Origin: Halomonas aestuarii
GTDB taxonomy: Bacteria; Pseudomonadota; Gammaproteobacteria; Pseudomonadales; Halomonadaceae
Direction of reading: 5' to 3'
Length of the DNA stretch: 64,000 nt
NCBI RefSeq assembly: GCF_001886615.1
Contig: NZ_CP018139.1
Coordinates: 2,480,001 to 2,544,000, forward strand
Position numbers and translations under genes: made by a program. The notes beneath the pieces were generated by a model. The model was given only the letters and a program-made list of their open reading frames with translations. It had not been told where the DNA came from and made no database searches. Shown in pieces: positions 11,481 to 21,186 of the stretch (the stretch's first letter is position 1; every line of letters starts with the position of its first letter).

Positions 11481-12701
11481 ATGACCTTCAACAGGAAGAC
11501 CCTCGCCAGCAGCATCGCCCTTGCCGCCGCCACCCTGGTCGCCAGCAGCGCCCAGGCACAGATGAGCGACGACGAACTGCGCATCGGCTACCTCGCCGAC
11601 ATGTCCGGCACCTATCGCGACCTGGCCGGTCCGGGCGGCCTCGAGGCGCTGAAGATGGCCGTCGAGGACTTCGGCGGCGAGGTCAACGGCGTGCCGATCG
11701 AGGTCTTCAGCGCCGATGACCGCAACAGCGCCGACGTCGGTGCCAACACCGTGCGCGGCTGGATCGACCAGGAGAGCGTCGACCTCGTCGCCGGCATGGT
11801 GGCCTCCTCGGTCTCCATCGCCGTGAGCAAGCTGCTGGAAGAGGCGGGTGGCCTGGCGATCATCTCCGGTTCCGCGGCCTCGAGCATCACCAACGAGCAC
11901 TGCACCCCCAACCACATCCACTGGGTCTACGATACCTATCCGCTGGCCAACGGCACCGCCAAGGCCGTCGTCGACCAGGGGGGCGATACCTGGTTCATGC
12001 TCACCGCCGACTACGCCTTCGGCCATGCCCTGGAGGCCGACGTCACCAAGGTGGTGGAGGAGAACGGCGGCGAGATCGTCGGCGGCGTGCGCCACCCCTT
12101 CCCGACCAGCGACTTCTCCTCCTACATCCTGCAGGCCCAGGGCTCCGGGGCGAAGATCGTCGGCCTGGCCAACGCCGGCTCCGATACCGTCAACGCCATC
12201 AAGACCGCCAGCCAGTTCGGGCTGGTGCAGTCCGGCCAGCAGCTCGCCGGCCTGCTGATCTTCCTCAATGACGTCCACGCCATGGGACTCGAGTCCACCC
12301 AGGGGCTGCTGCTCACCACCGGCTGGTACTGGGACATGGACGAGCAGTCCCGCGAGTGGGCCGAGCGCTACTTCGAGCGCGTGGGCAGTATGCCGACCAT
12401 GGTCCAGGCCGGTGTCTACTCCAGCACCATGCACTACCTGAACGCCGTGGACGAAGCGGACACCGACGAGTCCCAGGCGGTCCGCGCCCAGATGGCCGCG
12501 ACCCCCGTCGAGGACTTCTTCTCCCGCAACGGCTACATCCGCGAGGACGGTCGCATGGTCCACGACATGTACCTCGCCGAGGTGAAGTCCCCGGACGAGT
12601 CCACCGGCGAGTGGGACCTCTACACGATCAAGAGCACCATCCCCGCCGACGAGGCCTACCGCCCGCTCTCCGAGAGCCAGTGCAAGCTGGTCCAGAACTG
12701 A
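11481..12701 (+). CDS. Periplasmic substrate-binding protein of the HAAT ABC importer
   Basis: About 406 aa with a Sec signal peptide ending A-S-S-A-Q-A-Q-M (residues about 1-28), then a type I periplasmic-binding fold beginning L-R-I-G-Y-L-A-D-M-S-G. It resembles the amide/amino-acid receptor group (Peripla_BP_6, LivK/AmiC-like). The ATG at 11481 is preferred to 11475 because the GGAG at 11471-11474 then has about 6 nt spacing. Ligand-defining residues cannot be read reliably, so the substrate stays open. It lies between the ATPase and permease genes. Confidence 0.88.
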   Translation: MTFNRKTLASSIALAAATLVASSAQAQMSDDELRIGYLADMSGTYRDLAGPGGLEALKMAVEDFGGEVNGVPIEVFSADDRNSADVGANTVRGWIDQESVDLVAGMVASSVSIAVSKLLEEAGGLAIISGSAASSITNEHCTPNHIHWVYDTYPLANGTAKAVVDQGGDTWFMLTADYAFGHALEADVTKVVEENGGEIVGGVRHPFPTSDFSSYILQAQGSGAKIVGLANAGSDTVNAIKTASQFGLVQSGQQLAGLLIFLNDVHAMGLESTQGLLLTTGWYWDMDEQSREWAERYFERVGSMPTMVQAGVYSSTMHYLNAVDEADTDESQAVRAQMAATPVEDFFSRNGYIREDGRMVHDMYLAEVKSPDESTGEWDLYTIKSTIPADEAYRPLSESQCKLVQN

Positions 12702-12759
12702 GCAGGGCCAGACAGGGCGGCGGCCTCGGCCGTCGCCCCTCTGACGGGAGGACCGTGAC

Positions 12760-13647
12760 ATGACGATGATTTTCGGGGTGCCGTTGGCGGTGTTCATGGG
12801 CCAGCTGATGCTGGGCCTGATCAACGGCGCCTTCTATGCTCTGCTCAGCCTGGGGCTGGCGGTGATCTTCGGGCTGTTGAAGATCATCAACTTCGCCCAC
12901 GGGGCCCAGTACATGCTGGGAGCCTTCGCGGCGATGCTGGCCCTGGAGTACCTGGGCATCAACTACTGGGCCGCACTGCTGCTGGTACCACTGGTGGTGG
13001 GGGCCCTGGGGGTGGTGATCGAGCGCCTGGTCCTGCGGCGCATCGCCCACCTCGACCATCTCTATGGGCTGCTGCTCACCTATGGCCTGGCGCTGATCCT
13101 GGAAGGGACGTTGATCAACATCTTCGGGGTGTCCGGGTCGAGCTACCCGACGCCCGAGGCGCTCCTGGGTGGCCTGAACCTCGGCTTCATGTTCCTGCCG
13201 ACCTATCGCGCCTGGGTGCTGGTGGCGGCGCTGGTGGTCTGCGTGGGCACCTGGTTCGTCATCGAGCGTACCCGGCTCGGGGCCTACCTGCGTGCCGGCA
13301 CCGAGAACCCGGCCCTGATGCAGGCCTTCGGCGTCAACGTGCCGCAACTGATCACCCTGACCTACGGGTTCGGCGTGGCGCTGGCCGCCTTCGCCGGCGT
13401 CCTCGCGGCCCCGCTCTACCCGGTATCGCCGACCATGGGCTCGAGCCTGCTGATCGTGGTCTTCGCGGTGGTGGTGATCGGCGGCATGGGTTCCATCCTC
13501 GGTGCGGTCCTCACCGGGCTGGCCATGGGCCTGATCGAGGGCCTCACCAAGGTCTACTACCCCGAGGCGGCCAACACCGTGATCTTCCTGGTGATGATCC
13601 TGGTGCTGCTGCTACGCCCCGCGGGACTCTTCGGCAAGGAGGCATGA
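12760..13647 (+). CDS. HAAT ABC importer permease 1 (LivH-like)
   Basis: 295-aa membrane permease with about eight hydrophobic segments. It contains L-I-N-G-A-F-Y-A-L-L-S-L-G-L-A and I-N-F-A-H-G near the N-terminus, diagnostic of LivH/UrtB, and a cytoplasmic coupling loop around E-N-P-A-L-M-Q-A-F-G-V. A GGGAGGA Shine-Dalgarno precedes the ATG. It is followed within a few bases by the second permease. The pair forms the membrane channel energised by the two ATPases. Confidence 0.92.
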   Translation: MTMIFGVPLAVFMGQLMLGLINGAFYALLSLGLAVIFGLLKIINFAHGAQYMLGAFAAMLALEYLGINYWAALLLVPLVVGALGVVIERLVLRRIAHLDHLYGLLLTYGLALILEGTLINIFGVSGSSYPTPEALLGGLNLGFMFLPTYRAWVLVAALVVCVGTWFVIERTRLGAYLRAGTENPALMQAFGVNVPQLITLTYGFGVALAAFAGVLAAPLYPVSPTMGSSLLIVVFAVVVIGGMGSILGAVLTGLAMGLIEGLTKVYYPEAANTVIFLVMILVLLLRPAGLFGKEA

Positions 13648-13651
13648 CGTG

Positions 13652-14635
13652 ATGGCCACGACCCAACACCTCACCCCCGCCATGCAGCGCCAGCGCAACG
13701 CGCGGATGCGGCGCAACATGCTCTATCTCGTCCTGATGGCGCTGGCCCTGGTGGCACCGCTCGCCATCTACCCGGTGTTCCTGATGAAGGTGCTGTGCTT
13801 CGCGCTGTTCGCCTGCGCCTTCAACCTGCTGCTGGGCTATGCCGGGCTGCTCTCCTTCGGCCATGCGGCCTTCCTGGCCACCGGGGGCTACTTCACCGGC
13901 ATCATGCTCTCGAGCTACCCGGGCCTGACGCCGGAGGCCGGCATCCTGATCGGCACCCTCGCGGCGGTGGTACTGGGCACCTTCTTCGGCGTGCTGTCGA
14001 TCCGTCGCCAGGGCATCTACTTCGCCATGGTGACCCTGGCGCTGGCCCAGATGATGTTCTTCTTCTTCATCCAGGCGCCCTTCACCGGCGGCGAGGACGG
14101 CCTGCACGGCGTGCCGCGCGGGGAGCTCTTCGGGCTGATCAGCCTCTCCGACAACCTGCCGATGTACTACTTCGTGCTGGCGGTCTTCGTGATCGGCTTC
14201 GCCATCATCCAGCGCACCGTGCACTCGCCCTTCGGCCAGGTGCTCAAGGCGATCCGCGAGAACGAGCCTCGGGCGGTCTCGCTAGGCTACAACGTGGACG
14301 CCTACAAGCTGGTGGCCTTCGTGATCTCCGCGGGGCTCGCGGGCCTGGCGGGGTCCACCAAGACGGTGGTGTTCCAGCTGGCCTCGCTGACCGACGCCCA
14401 CTGGCACATGTCCGGCGAGGTGATCCTGATGACCCTGCTGGGCGGGGTGGGCACGCTGTTCGGCCCCGTGGTGGGCGCCGGCCTGGTGGTCAGCCTCCAG
14501 ACCCAGCTGGCGCAGTCGCCCCTGGGCAACTGGGTGAGCGTGATCCTCGGCGCGATCTTCGTGATCTGCGTGCTGAGCTTTCGCAGCGGCATCGTCGGCG
14601 AGATCGGCAAGCTGGTGCGCAAGAACTTCAAGTAG
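13652..14635 (+). CDS. HAAT ABC importer permease 2 (LivM-like)
   Basis: About 327-aa permease with L-L-L-G-Y-A-G-L-L-S-F-G-H-A-A-F near residues 60-75, the LivM/UrtC hallmark, and about nine membrane segments. An AAGGAGG Shine-Dalgarno (13637-13643) lies inside the previous gene. The start may be this ATG or the adjacent GTG at 13649. Last gene of the operon, followed by a long hairpin. Confidence 0.92.
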   Translation: MATTQHLTPAMQRQRNARMRRNMLYLVLMALALVAPLAIYPVFLMKVLCFALFACAFNLLLGYAGLLSFGHAAFLATGGYFTGIMLSSYPGLTPEAGILIGTLAAVVLGTFFGVLSIRRQGIYFAMVTLALAQMMFFFFIQAPFTGGEDGLHGVPRGELFGLISLSDNLPMYYFVLAVFVIGFAIIQRTVHSPFGQVLKAIRENEPRAVSLGYNVDAYKLVAFVISAGLAGLAGSTKTVVFQLASLTDAHWHMSGEVILMTLLGGVGTLFGPVVGAGLVVSLQTQLAQSPLGNWVSVILGAIFVICVLSFRSGIVGEIGKLVRKNFK

Positions 14636-14651
14636 GGCCGAGAGGCCACGT

Positions 14652-14685
14652 CGACACAGGGCGCCCCGAGGGGCGCCCTGTGTCG
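14652..14685. terminator. Long hairpin between the ABC operon and a convergent LysR gene
   Basis: Arms 14652-14667 and 14670-14685 are fully complementary (16 bp, the innermost pairs forming the loop). It lies between convergent genes and could terminate both; the U tract is poor (TTCT). Confidence 0.75.
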
Positions 14686-14707
14686 TTCTGGAGTCGTTCT
14701 GTTGCCC

Positions 14708-15598
14708 TCAGCGACGCCCCGGCAGCTGGGCGGGGAGATGCTCGGCCAGGAAGTCGATGAACTGGCGGATCTTGGGGGAGCGATGGCGGTGTCGCGGGGT
14801 GACGGCCCAGACCGCGCTGTCGTCGTGGCGGTAGGCGTCGAGCACCGAGACCAGCTCGCCGCTGGCCAGGTGGGGGTCCACGTAGTAGTCGGGCAACTGG
14901 GCCAGCCCCAGGCCCTTGAGGGCGGCATCCAGCAGCGCCGGCCCCGAGTTGCTCTCCCAGGGGCCCTCGACCCGCACCTCACGCCGCACGCCGTCCACCG
15001 CGAAGCGCCAGTGGTCCCGCGAGCCCACCAGGCAGCGATGGTGGGCGAGCTCGGAGAGGGCGTGGGGCTGGGGCCGACGGGTGAAGTAGGCCGGGGAGCC
15101 GACCACATGCTCGCGGCGCTCGCAGAGCCGACGGGCGATCATCGAGGAGTCCTCGAGGTGGCCCATGCGGATGGCGATGTCGAAGCCCTCGTCGATCAGG
15201 TCGACCTGGCGGTTGGTCAGGTGCAGCCGGACCCCGAGCTGCGGGTGCCGGCACTGGAAGTCGTTGACCAGGGGCGCCACGAAGCGCTCCCCGAAGGTGG
15301 TGGCCGAGGTCAGGCTCAGGGTGCCGCTGGGGCGGGCCTGGAGGTCCTTCACGGCGGCCTCGGCCTCGCGGAAGCCGTCGAACAGGTGGTGGCAGTGCTG
15401 GTAGTAGACGGTGCCGGCCTCGGTGAGACGGATCCGGCGCGTGGTCCGGTAGAGCAGGGTGGTGCCCAGCTGGTTCTCGAGCTGGCTTACCAGGCGGCTG
15501 ACGTGGGAGCTGGAGACCCGAAGCCGGCGCGCGGCGGCCGCGAAGGTCCCCAGGCGGACCACCTCGATGAAGGCCTCGACCCGATCCCAGCGCTGCAT
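14708..15598 (-). CDS. LysR-family regulator, divergent from frmA
   Basis: 296-aa LysR regulator with an N-terminal helix-turn-helix (L-G-T-F-A-A-A-A-R-R-L-R-V-S-S-S-H-V-S-R) and effector domain (S-L-T-S-A-T-T-F-G-E-R-F-V-A-P). It belongs to the large CrgA-like branch. Position, divergent from the formaldehyde genes with two inverted repeats between them, suggests it controls frmA-fghA. This differs from the E. coli FrmR system and is an inference. Confidence 0.88.
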   Translation of the reverse strand: MQRWDRVEAFIEVVRLGTFAAAARRLRVSSSHVSRLVSQLENQLGTTLLYRTTRRIRLTEAGTVYYQHCHHLFDGFREAEAAVKDLQARPSGTLSLTSATTFGERFVAPLVNDFQCRHPQLGVRLHLTNRQVDLIDEGFDIAIRMGHLEDSSMIARRLCERREHVVGSPAYFTRRPQPHALSELAHHRCLVGSRDHWRFAVDGVRREVRVEGPWESNSGPALLDAALKGLGLAQLPDYYVDPHLASGELVSVLDAYRHDDSAVWAVTPRHRHRSPKIRQFIDFLAEHLPAQLPGRR

Positions 15599-15617
15599 GA
15601 CGGCTCCTCCCGGCAGG

Positions 15618-16835
<1,218 letters not shown>

Positions 16836-16854
16836 GCCATCAGGAGCCTGACCC

Positions 16855-17709
16855 ATGACCATGACCGAACACCTAGAGCTGGTCTCGGCCAACAAGAGCT
16901 TCGGTGGCTGGCACAAGCGCTATCGCCACCGTTCCCGGGCGCTGGACTGCGAGATGACCTTCGGCATCTATCTGCCGCCCCAGGCGGAGTCCGGGCGGGT
17001 GCCGCTGATGTGGTGGCTGTCCGGCCTGACCTGCACCGACGAGAACTTCATGCAGAAGGCCGGGGCACACCGGGTGGCGGCGGAGCTCGGCATCGCCATC
17101 GTCTGCCCGGACACCAGCCCCCGGGGCACCGACCTGCCCGGTGAGGACGACAGCTATGACTTCGGCAGCGGCGCGGGCTTCTACGTCAATGCCACCCGGG
17201 AGCCCTGGAAGCAGCACTACCGCATGTACGACTACGTGGCCGAGGAGCTGCCCTCGGTGGTGCGTCAGCACTTCCCGGTCAACGGCCGCGAGTCGATCAG
17301 CGGCCACTCCATGGGCGGGCACGGAGCCCTGATCCTGGCGCTGCGCCGCCCCGGCCACTACCGGGCGGTGTCGGCCTTCGCGCCCATCGTCAATCCCAGC
17401 GAGACCCCCTGGGGGCAGAAGGCCTTTTCCGGCTACCTGGGGGAAGACCGCGGGCTCTGGACCCAGTACGATGCCTGCGAGCTGGTGGCTCGCGGCGCCT
17501 CGAGCCAGCCGCTGTTCATCGACCAGGGCGAGGCCGACGACTTCCTCGAGCAGCAGCTCTGTCCCGAGCGCCTCGAGGCCGTGTGCGCCGAGCATGACCA
17601 TCCGCTGACCCTGCGGCGCCAGCCCGGCTATGACCACAGCTACTACTTCATCGCCACCTTCATCGAAGAGCACCTGCGCTACCACGCCGAGCGACTGAAG
17701 AAGCGCTGA
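16855..17709 (+). CDS. fghA: S-formylglutathione hydrolase
   Basis: 284-aa alpha/beta-hydrolase (esterase D family) that releases formate and glutathione, completing formaldehyde detoxification. The nucleophile elbow is G-H-S-M-G-G with S152; the acid and histidine are likely in D-Q-G-E-A-D-D and G-Y-D-H-S-Y-Y. It starts M-T-M-T-E-H-L and has the conserved W-L-S-G-L-T-C-T-D-E-N-F segment. Cytoplasmic. Confidence 0.96.
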   Translation: MTMTEHLELVSANKSFGGWHKRYRHRSRALDCEMTFGIYLPPQAESGRVPLMWWLSGLTCTDENFMQKAGAHRVAAELGIAIVCPDTSPRGTDLPGEDDSYDFGSGAGFYVNATREPWKQHYRMYDYVAEELPSVVRQHFPVNGRESISGHSMGGHGALILALRRPGHYRAVSAFAPIVNPSETPWGQKAFSGYLGEDRGLWTQYDACELVARGASSQPLFIDQGEADDFLEQQLCPERLEAVCAEHDHPLTLRRQPGYDHSYYFIATFIEEHLRYHAERLKKR

Positions 17710-17739
17710 GCGCTCGCAGGCGCGTGCCAGGCTGACAAG

Positions 17740-17761
17740 CTGCCTCCCTTCGGGGAGGCAG
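17740..17761 (+). terminator. UUCG-loop hairpin after fghA
   Basis: CTGCCTCCC (17740-17748) pairs with GGGAGGCAG (17753-17761) around a TTCG tetraloop, followed by TCTCGTTAT. Likely terminator. A TATACT -10-like hexamer for mtgA lies just downstream (17768-17773). Confidence 0.7.
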
Positions 17762-17805
17762 TCTCGTTATACTGGCGGGCATTCACGGAACGGTGAGGGG
17801 AGCCC

Positions 17806-17829
17806 ATGGCCGAGCGAGACGCGCAATGA
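17806..17829 (+). other. Seven-codon mini-ORF overlapping the mtgA start
   Basis: ATG at 17806 with a strong AGGGGAG Shine-Dalgarno opens a 7-codon frame (M-A-E-R-D-A-Q) whose stop overlaps the mtgA ATG as ATGA. The mtgA ATG itself has no good ribosome-binding site. It could be a translational coupling leader or chance. Confidence 0.35.
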
Positions 17830-18527
17830 GGGAGTGGCAGCAGCGGGCCTGGCGGGTGCTCTGGCGCACCGTGCTCGGCTTCGTGGCGTGCTCGGTGGTG
17901 CTGGTGCTGGTGCTGCGCGTGGTCCCGGTCTTCGGCTCCATGGTGATGGTGGAGCGCAAGGTGCAGTCGTGGATCGCCGGGGAGTCCCTCGATATCCGCC
18001 ACCAGTGGCGCCCCTGGGAGCAGCTCTCCGACCAGGCCAAGCTGGCGGTGATCGCCGCCGAGGACCAGCGCTTCCCGCGTCATCACGGCTTCGACTTCGA
18101 GCAGATGCGCCGCGCCTGGGAGACCAGCCTCAACGGGGGGCGCCTGCGCGGGGCCAGCACCATCAGCCAGCAGACCGCCAAGAACCTCTTCCTTTGGACC
18201 GGCCGCAGCTGGGTCCGCAAGGGGCTCGAGGCCTGGTTCACCCTGCTGATCGAGGTGGCCTGGCCCAAGCAGCGCATCCTCGAGGTCTACCTCAACATCG
18301 TCGAGTGGGACACGGGGGTGTTCGGCCTCGAGGCCGCCGCTCGCCACTACTTCGGCGTCTCCGCCGACCGGCTGACCGAGGCCCAGGCCAGCCGCCTGGC
18401 GGCCATCCTGCCCGATCCCCGCGGCCGCGATGCGGCGCGCCCCGGCCCCCTGGTGGAGCGACGCAGCGTCTGGATCCGCCAGCAGATGCGCAACCTCGGC
18501 GGCCCCGCCTACCTCGAACGGCTCTGA
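17826..18527 (+). CDS. mtgA: Monofunctional biosynthetic peptidoglycan transglycosylase
   Basis: 233-aa GT51 enzyme that polymerises lipid II into glycan strands on the periplasmic face of the inner membrane. One N-terminal anchor (about residues 11-35) precedes the catalytic domain, with the Glu of A-A-E-D-Q-R-F (about E79), then G-A-S-T-I-S-Q-Q-T-A-K-N-L and the E-V-Y-L-N motif. A GTG at 17793 is an alternative start; the ATG at 17826 gives the usual family length (E. coli 242 aa). The 3' end overlaps the convergent EamA gene by 19 bp. Confidence 0.93.
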   Translation: MREWQQRAWRVLWRTVLGFVACSVVLVLVLRVVPVFGSMVMVERKVQSWIAGESLDIRHQWRPWEQLSDQAKLAVIAAEDQRFPRHHGFDFEQMRRAWETSLNGGRLRGASTISQQTAKNLFLWTGRSWVRKGLEAWFTLLIEVAWPKQRILEVYLNIVEWDTGVFGLEAAARHYFGVSADRLTEAQASRLAAILPDPRGRDAARPGPLVERRSVWIRQQMRNLGGPAYLERL

Positions 18528-19432
18528 GCGCCTCCCGACCGGCTCTTCACCACCAGCACCACCCCGGCGATGGCGATGGCCATGCCGGCCAGCGACAGGG
18601 GCGGCAGGCGCTCGTCGAACAGCCACCATGCCTCCAGGGCGGTCACCGGCGGGACCAGGTAGAAGAGGCTCGCCACCCGCGAGGCCTCCCCGCGCCGGAT
18701 CAGGGCCATCAGCAGCAGGATGGCGCTGATCGACAGCACCAGCACCAGCCACCCCAGGGTCAGCACGAAGGTGGTGGTCCACTCGATCTCCCGCGTCTCG
18801 AACAGCAGGGCACCCAACCCCATCAGTGTCCCGGTGGCGAGATACTGCACCACGGTGCCGCCGAGCAGCGGCATGCCGGTGCAGTAGCGCTTCTGGTAGA
18901 GGGTGCCCAGCGAGATGCCGGCCAGGGCCACCATCACGCTGACCAGGGCGCCGATCCCGAAGCCCTGGAACAGCGTCTCGCCCGGGTCGAGCTTGCCACC
19001 CAGCACCAGGGCGATGCCGGCCAGGCCCATCACCAGCCCCAGCCATTGAACGGCGCCCAGTCGCTCACCCAGCAGCGGGCCGGCAAGCGCCGCGGTCAGC
19101 AGCGGCTGGAGCCCCACCAGCAGGGCCGCCAGTCCCGCCGGCATGCCCTGGTAGATGCCATAGAAGACGCCCCCCAGGTAGGCGCCGTGGACGAGCAGGC
19201 CCGAGACCGCGATGTGTCCCCACAGCCCGGCGCCCCGCGGCCAGTCCGCCCGCATCAGCAGGGTCAGCGGCACCAGCAGCGTCAGGGTCAGCACGCAGCG
19301 CACGAACAGGAAGGTGAAGGGTTCGGCATGAGGCAGGCCGAACTTGGCACCGATAAAGCCGGTGCTCCACAGCGCGACGAAGAGGATGGGCATGGCAGCC
19401 AGCGCGGCCTGGCGGTGACGTTCCGATGTCAT
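18509..19432 (-). CDS. EamA/DMT-family transporter
   Basis: 307-aa drug/metabolite-transporter superfamily protein with about ten membrane segments and two EamA repeats. The start M-T-S-E-R-H-R-Q-A-A-L was chosen because the upstream 60 codons are polar and low complexity and the hydrophobic core begins right after (M-P-I-L-F-V-A-L-W-S-T-G-F-I). The first helix has the typical W-S-T-G-F-I-G-A-K-F-G. Substrate unknown; many relatives export amino acids or metabolites. Confidence 0.85.
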   Translation of the reverse strand: MTSERHRQAALAAMPILFVALWSTGFIGAKFGLPHAEPFTFLFVRCVLTLTLLVPLTLLMRADWPRGAGLWGHIAVSGLLVHGAYLGGVFYGIYQGMPAGLAALLVGLQPLLTAALAGPLLGERLGAVQWLGLVMGLAGIALVLGGKLDPGETLFQGFGIGALVSVMVALAGISLGTLYQKRYCTGMPLLGGTVVQYLATGTLMGLGALLFETREIEWTTTFVLTLGWLVLVLSISAILLLMALIRRGEASRVASLFYLVPPVTALEAWWLFDERLPPLSLAGMAIAIAGVVLVVKSRSGGAQSRSR

Positions 19433-19562
19433 GTCGGGGGATTCCGGGGTCGGTGAATGGGGCTTCCGGGGTCGATGAATGGGGGCATCATCGCGGGGGA
19501 GGGCGCGGGATGCCAATCTCGGGGCTCGTGCTTTGGTCGTAGGCGACGAGCCGGCGGAAAAT

Positions 19563-19627
19563 TGGTCAGACCATGATTTTACCTGTCTAGACAGTACATT
19601 GCCTTCATTCATCGCATGGTATGACCA
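19563..19627. promoter_or_regulatory. Cluster of three inverted repeats upstream of the TRAP operon (GntR-like)
   Basis: TGGTCAGACCA (19563-19573), CTGTCTAGACAG (19583-19594) and TGGTATGACCA (19617-19627). The outer two are TGGT-N3-ACCA, the half-site arrangement of PdhR/LldR/FadR-type GntR regulators. Both the EamA gene and the TRAP operon start from this 444-bp gap, which otherwise holds no gene. Confidence 0.55.
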
Positions 19628-19876
19628 ATGGCCCCGGGTCGCTTGCGTTGAAATTGCCTATTGGCCGGGGGCCGTCTTTTCGCTAGTTTTCGCTATGGAA
19701 GTCGTTTCCAGATATGTGCGATCTTCTTCTCAGGGTCCTACAGGGATGGTGAGACTGGCATATCGGTCGATCGTCAGCATCACCGGCATGCCCAGATGGC
19801 CCAGGGACGACAACAACAAAGATCCGGTCAACGCTCGCGGTGTCGCGGGCGCGCTCAACAATCAGGAGTCCATGCC

Positions 19877-21040
19877 ATGCAAGACGACAAGCAGCCGTCA
19901 AGCACCACTACCGTCGACAACGAGGGCGTCAAGGAAGCGTTCAAGACTCCCAGCCGTCGTAACTTCCTGAAGGCCGCCGCCGTTGGTTCCGCCGCTGCCG
20001 TCGCCGCGCCGTGGGTCGGCAACGTCCAGGCCCAGGAAGGCATCAACATCCGCATGCAGTCGTCCTGGCCGCCGGGAACCCCGGGCTACCGCATCTTCGA
20101 GGAGTGGGCCAAGGGCGTGGGCGAGGCCACCAGCGGCGAGGTCACCATCGAGCCCTTCCCGGCGGGTGCCGTGGCCGGTGCCTTCGAGGTCGCCGATGCC
20201 GTGCGCAACGGCGTGCTCGACGGCCAGAACTGGTTCACCGTCTACTGGCCCGGCAAGATGCCGGCCGGCGTGTTCCTGACCGCCTACCCGATGGGCCTCT
20301 CGCTGCCCCACCAGTGGGACATCATGTTCGGCGCCTACGGCGGCTTCGACCTCGCCAAGGACCTGTACCGCAAGCAGGGCCAGGAGCTGCTGGGCTATGT
20401 CCACCACGACATGAACCTGATCCACTCCAAGAAGCCGCTGCGCAGCTTCGACGACTTCAAGGGCGTCAAGCTGCGCATGCCGGGCGGGATCGTGGCCGAG
20501 ACCTTCGCCGCCGCCGGCGCGCGTACCACCCTGCTGCCAGGCTCCGAGGTCTATCCGGCCCTGGAGAAGGGCACCATCGACGCGGCCGACTACACCGGCG
20601 CGGCCAACAACTACGAGCTGGGCTTCTGGCAGGTGGCGGACTACATCATCATGGGCCCGCCCTCCACCCCCTGCCTGCACCAGGCCGTCGACCTCATGGA
20701 CATCTCGGTCAACCGCCGCGTCTTTGAGCGCATGTCGACCCAGACCCAGGACCTCATGCACGACCTGGTGGCCGCCTACTCCCGCGAGCACTACGCGGCG
20801 ATCCAGAAGGCCAACGCCGAGGCCTGGCCGAAGTACAAGGAGAAGGGCGTCGAGATCATCCACCTCAGCGAGAACGACGCCGATCGCTTCCGCGAGGTCG
20901 CCGTGCCGCTGTGGTTCAAGTGGGCCAACAAGGACAAGGATGCCGCCCGCCTGTTCAAGGCACACCTCGACACCATGATGGACCCGGCGGTGGCCCTGAT
21001 CACCCCGGAAGACATCAAGGACTACGAGCTCAACCTGTAA
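19877..21040 (+). CDS. TRAP transporter solute receptor, DctP/TakP-like, Tat-exported
   Basis: 387-aa periplasmic receptor. The N-terminus carries a twin-arginine signal, S-R-R-N-F-L-K-A-A-A, followed by a hydrophobic stretch and A-Q-A-Q. The body contains E-V-Y-P-A-L-E-K-G-T-I-D-A, shared with the 2-oxoacid receptor TakP, so a 2-oxoacid or hydroxyacid ligand is the best guess. The ATG at 19877 is chosen because it places the Tat motif near residue 35; the upstream open frame is not protein-like. The receptor arginine is expected in K-L-R-M-P-G-G. It precedes the fused permease. Confidence 0.88.
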   Translation: MQDDKQPSSTTTVDNEGVKEAFKTPSRRNFLKAAAVGSAAAVAAPWVGNVQAQEGINIRMQSSWPPGTPGYRIFEEWAKGVGEATSGEVTIEPFPAGAVAGAFEVADAVRNGVLDGQNWFTVYWPGKMPAGVFLTAYPMGLSLPHQWDIMFGAYGGFDLAKDLYRKQGQELLGYVHHDMNLIHSKKPLRSFDDFKGVKLRMPGGIVAETFAAAGARTTLLPGSEVYPALEKGTIDAADYTGAANNYELGFWQVADYIIMGPPSTPCLHQAVDLMDISVNRRVFERMSTQTQDLMHDLVAAYSREHYAAIQKANAEAWPKYKEKGVEIIHLSENDADRFREVAVPLWFKWANKDKDAARLFKAHLDTMMDPAVALITPEDIKDYELNL

Positions 21041-21058
21041 CCTGACCTGCTCCACCAT

Positions 21059-21094
21059 GCCGGGTGCTGTTGCCTGCGGGCCGCAGCACCCGGC
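21059..21094 (+). terminator. Intercistronic hairpin between TRAP receptor and permease genes
   Basis: An 11-bp stem (21059-21069 with 21084-21094) around a 14-base loop, followed by TTGGG rather than a U tract. It could attenuate transcription or stabilise the upstream mRNA so that receptor exceeds permease. Confidence 0.55.
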
Positions 21095-21186
21095 TTGGGT
21101 AGAGTGACCACTACTGATCCCGCATCCCGTCGACTCGATGTTCCGTTGCCATCGCCGGGAGGTGATGGTGTCGCGGAGGAGTATCC

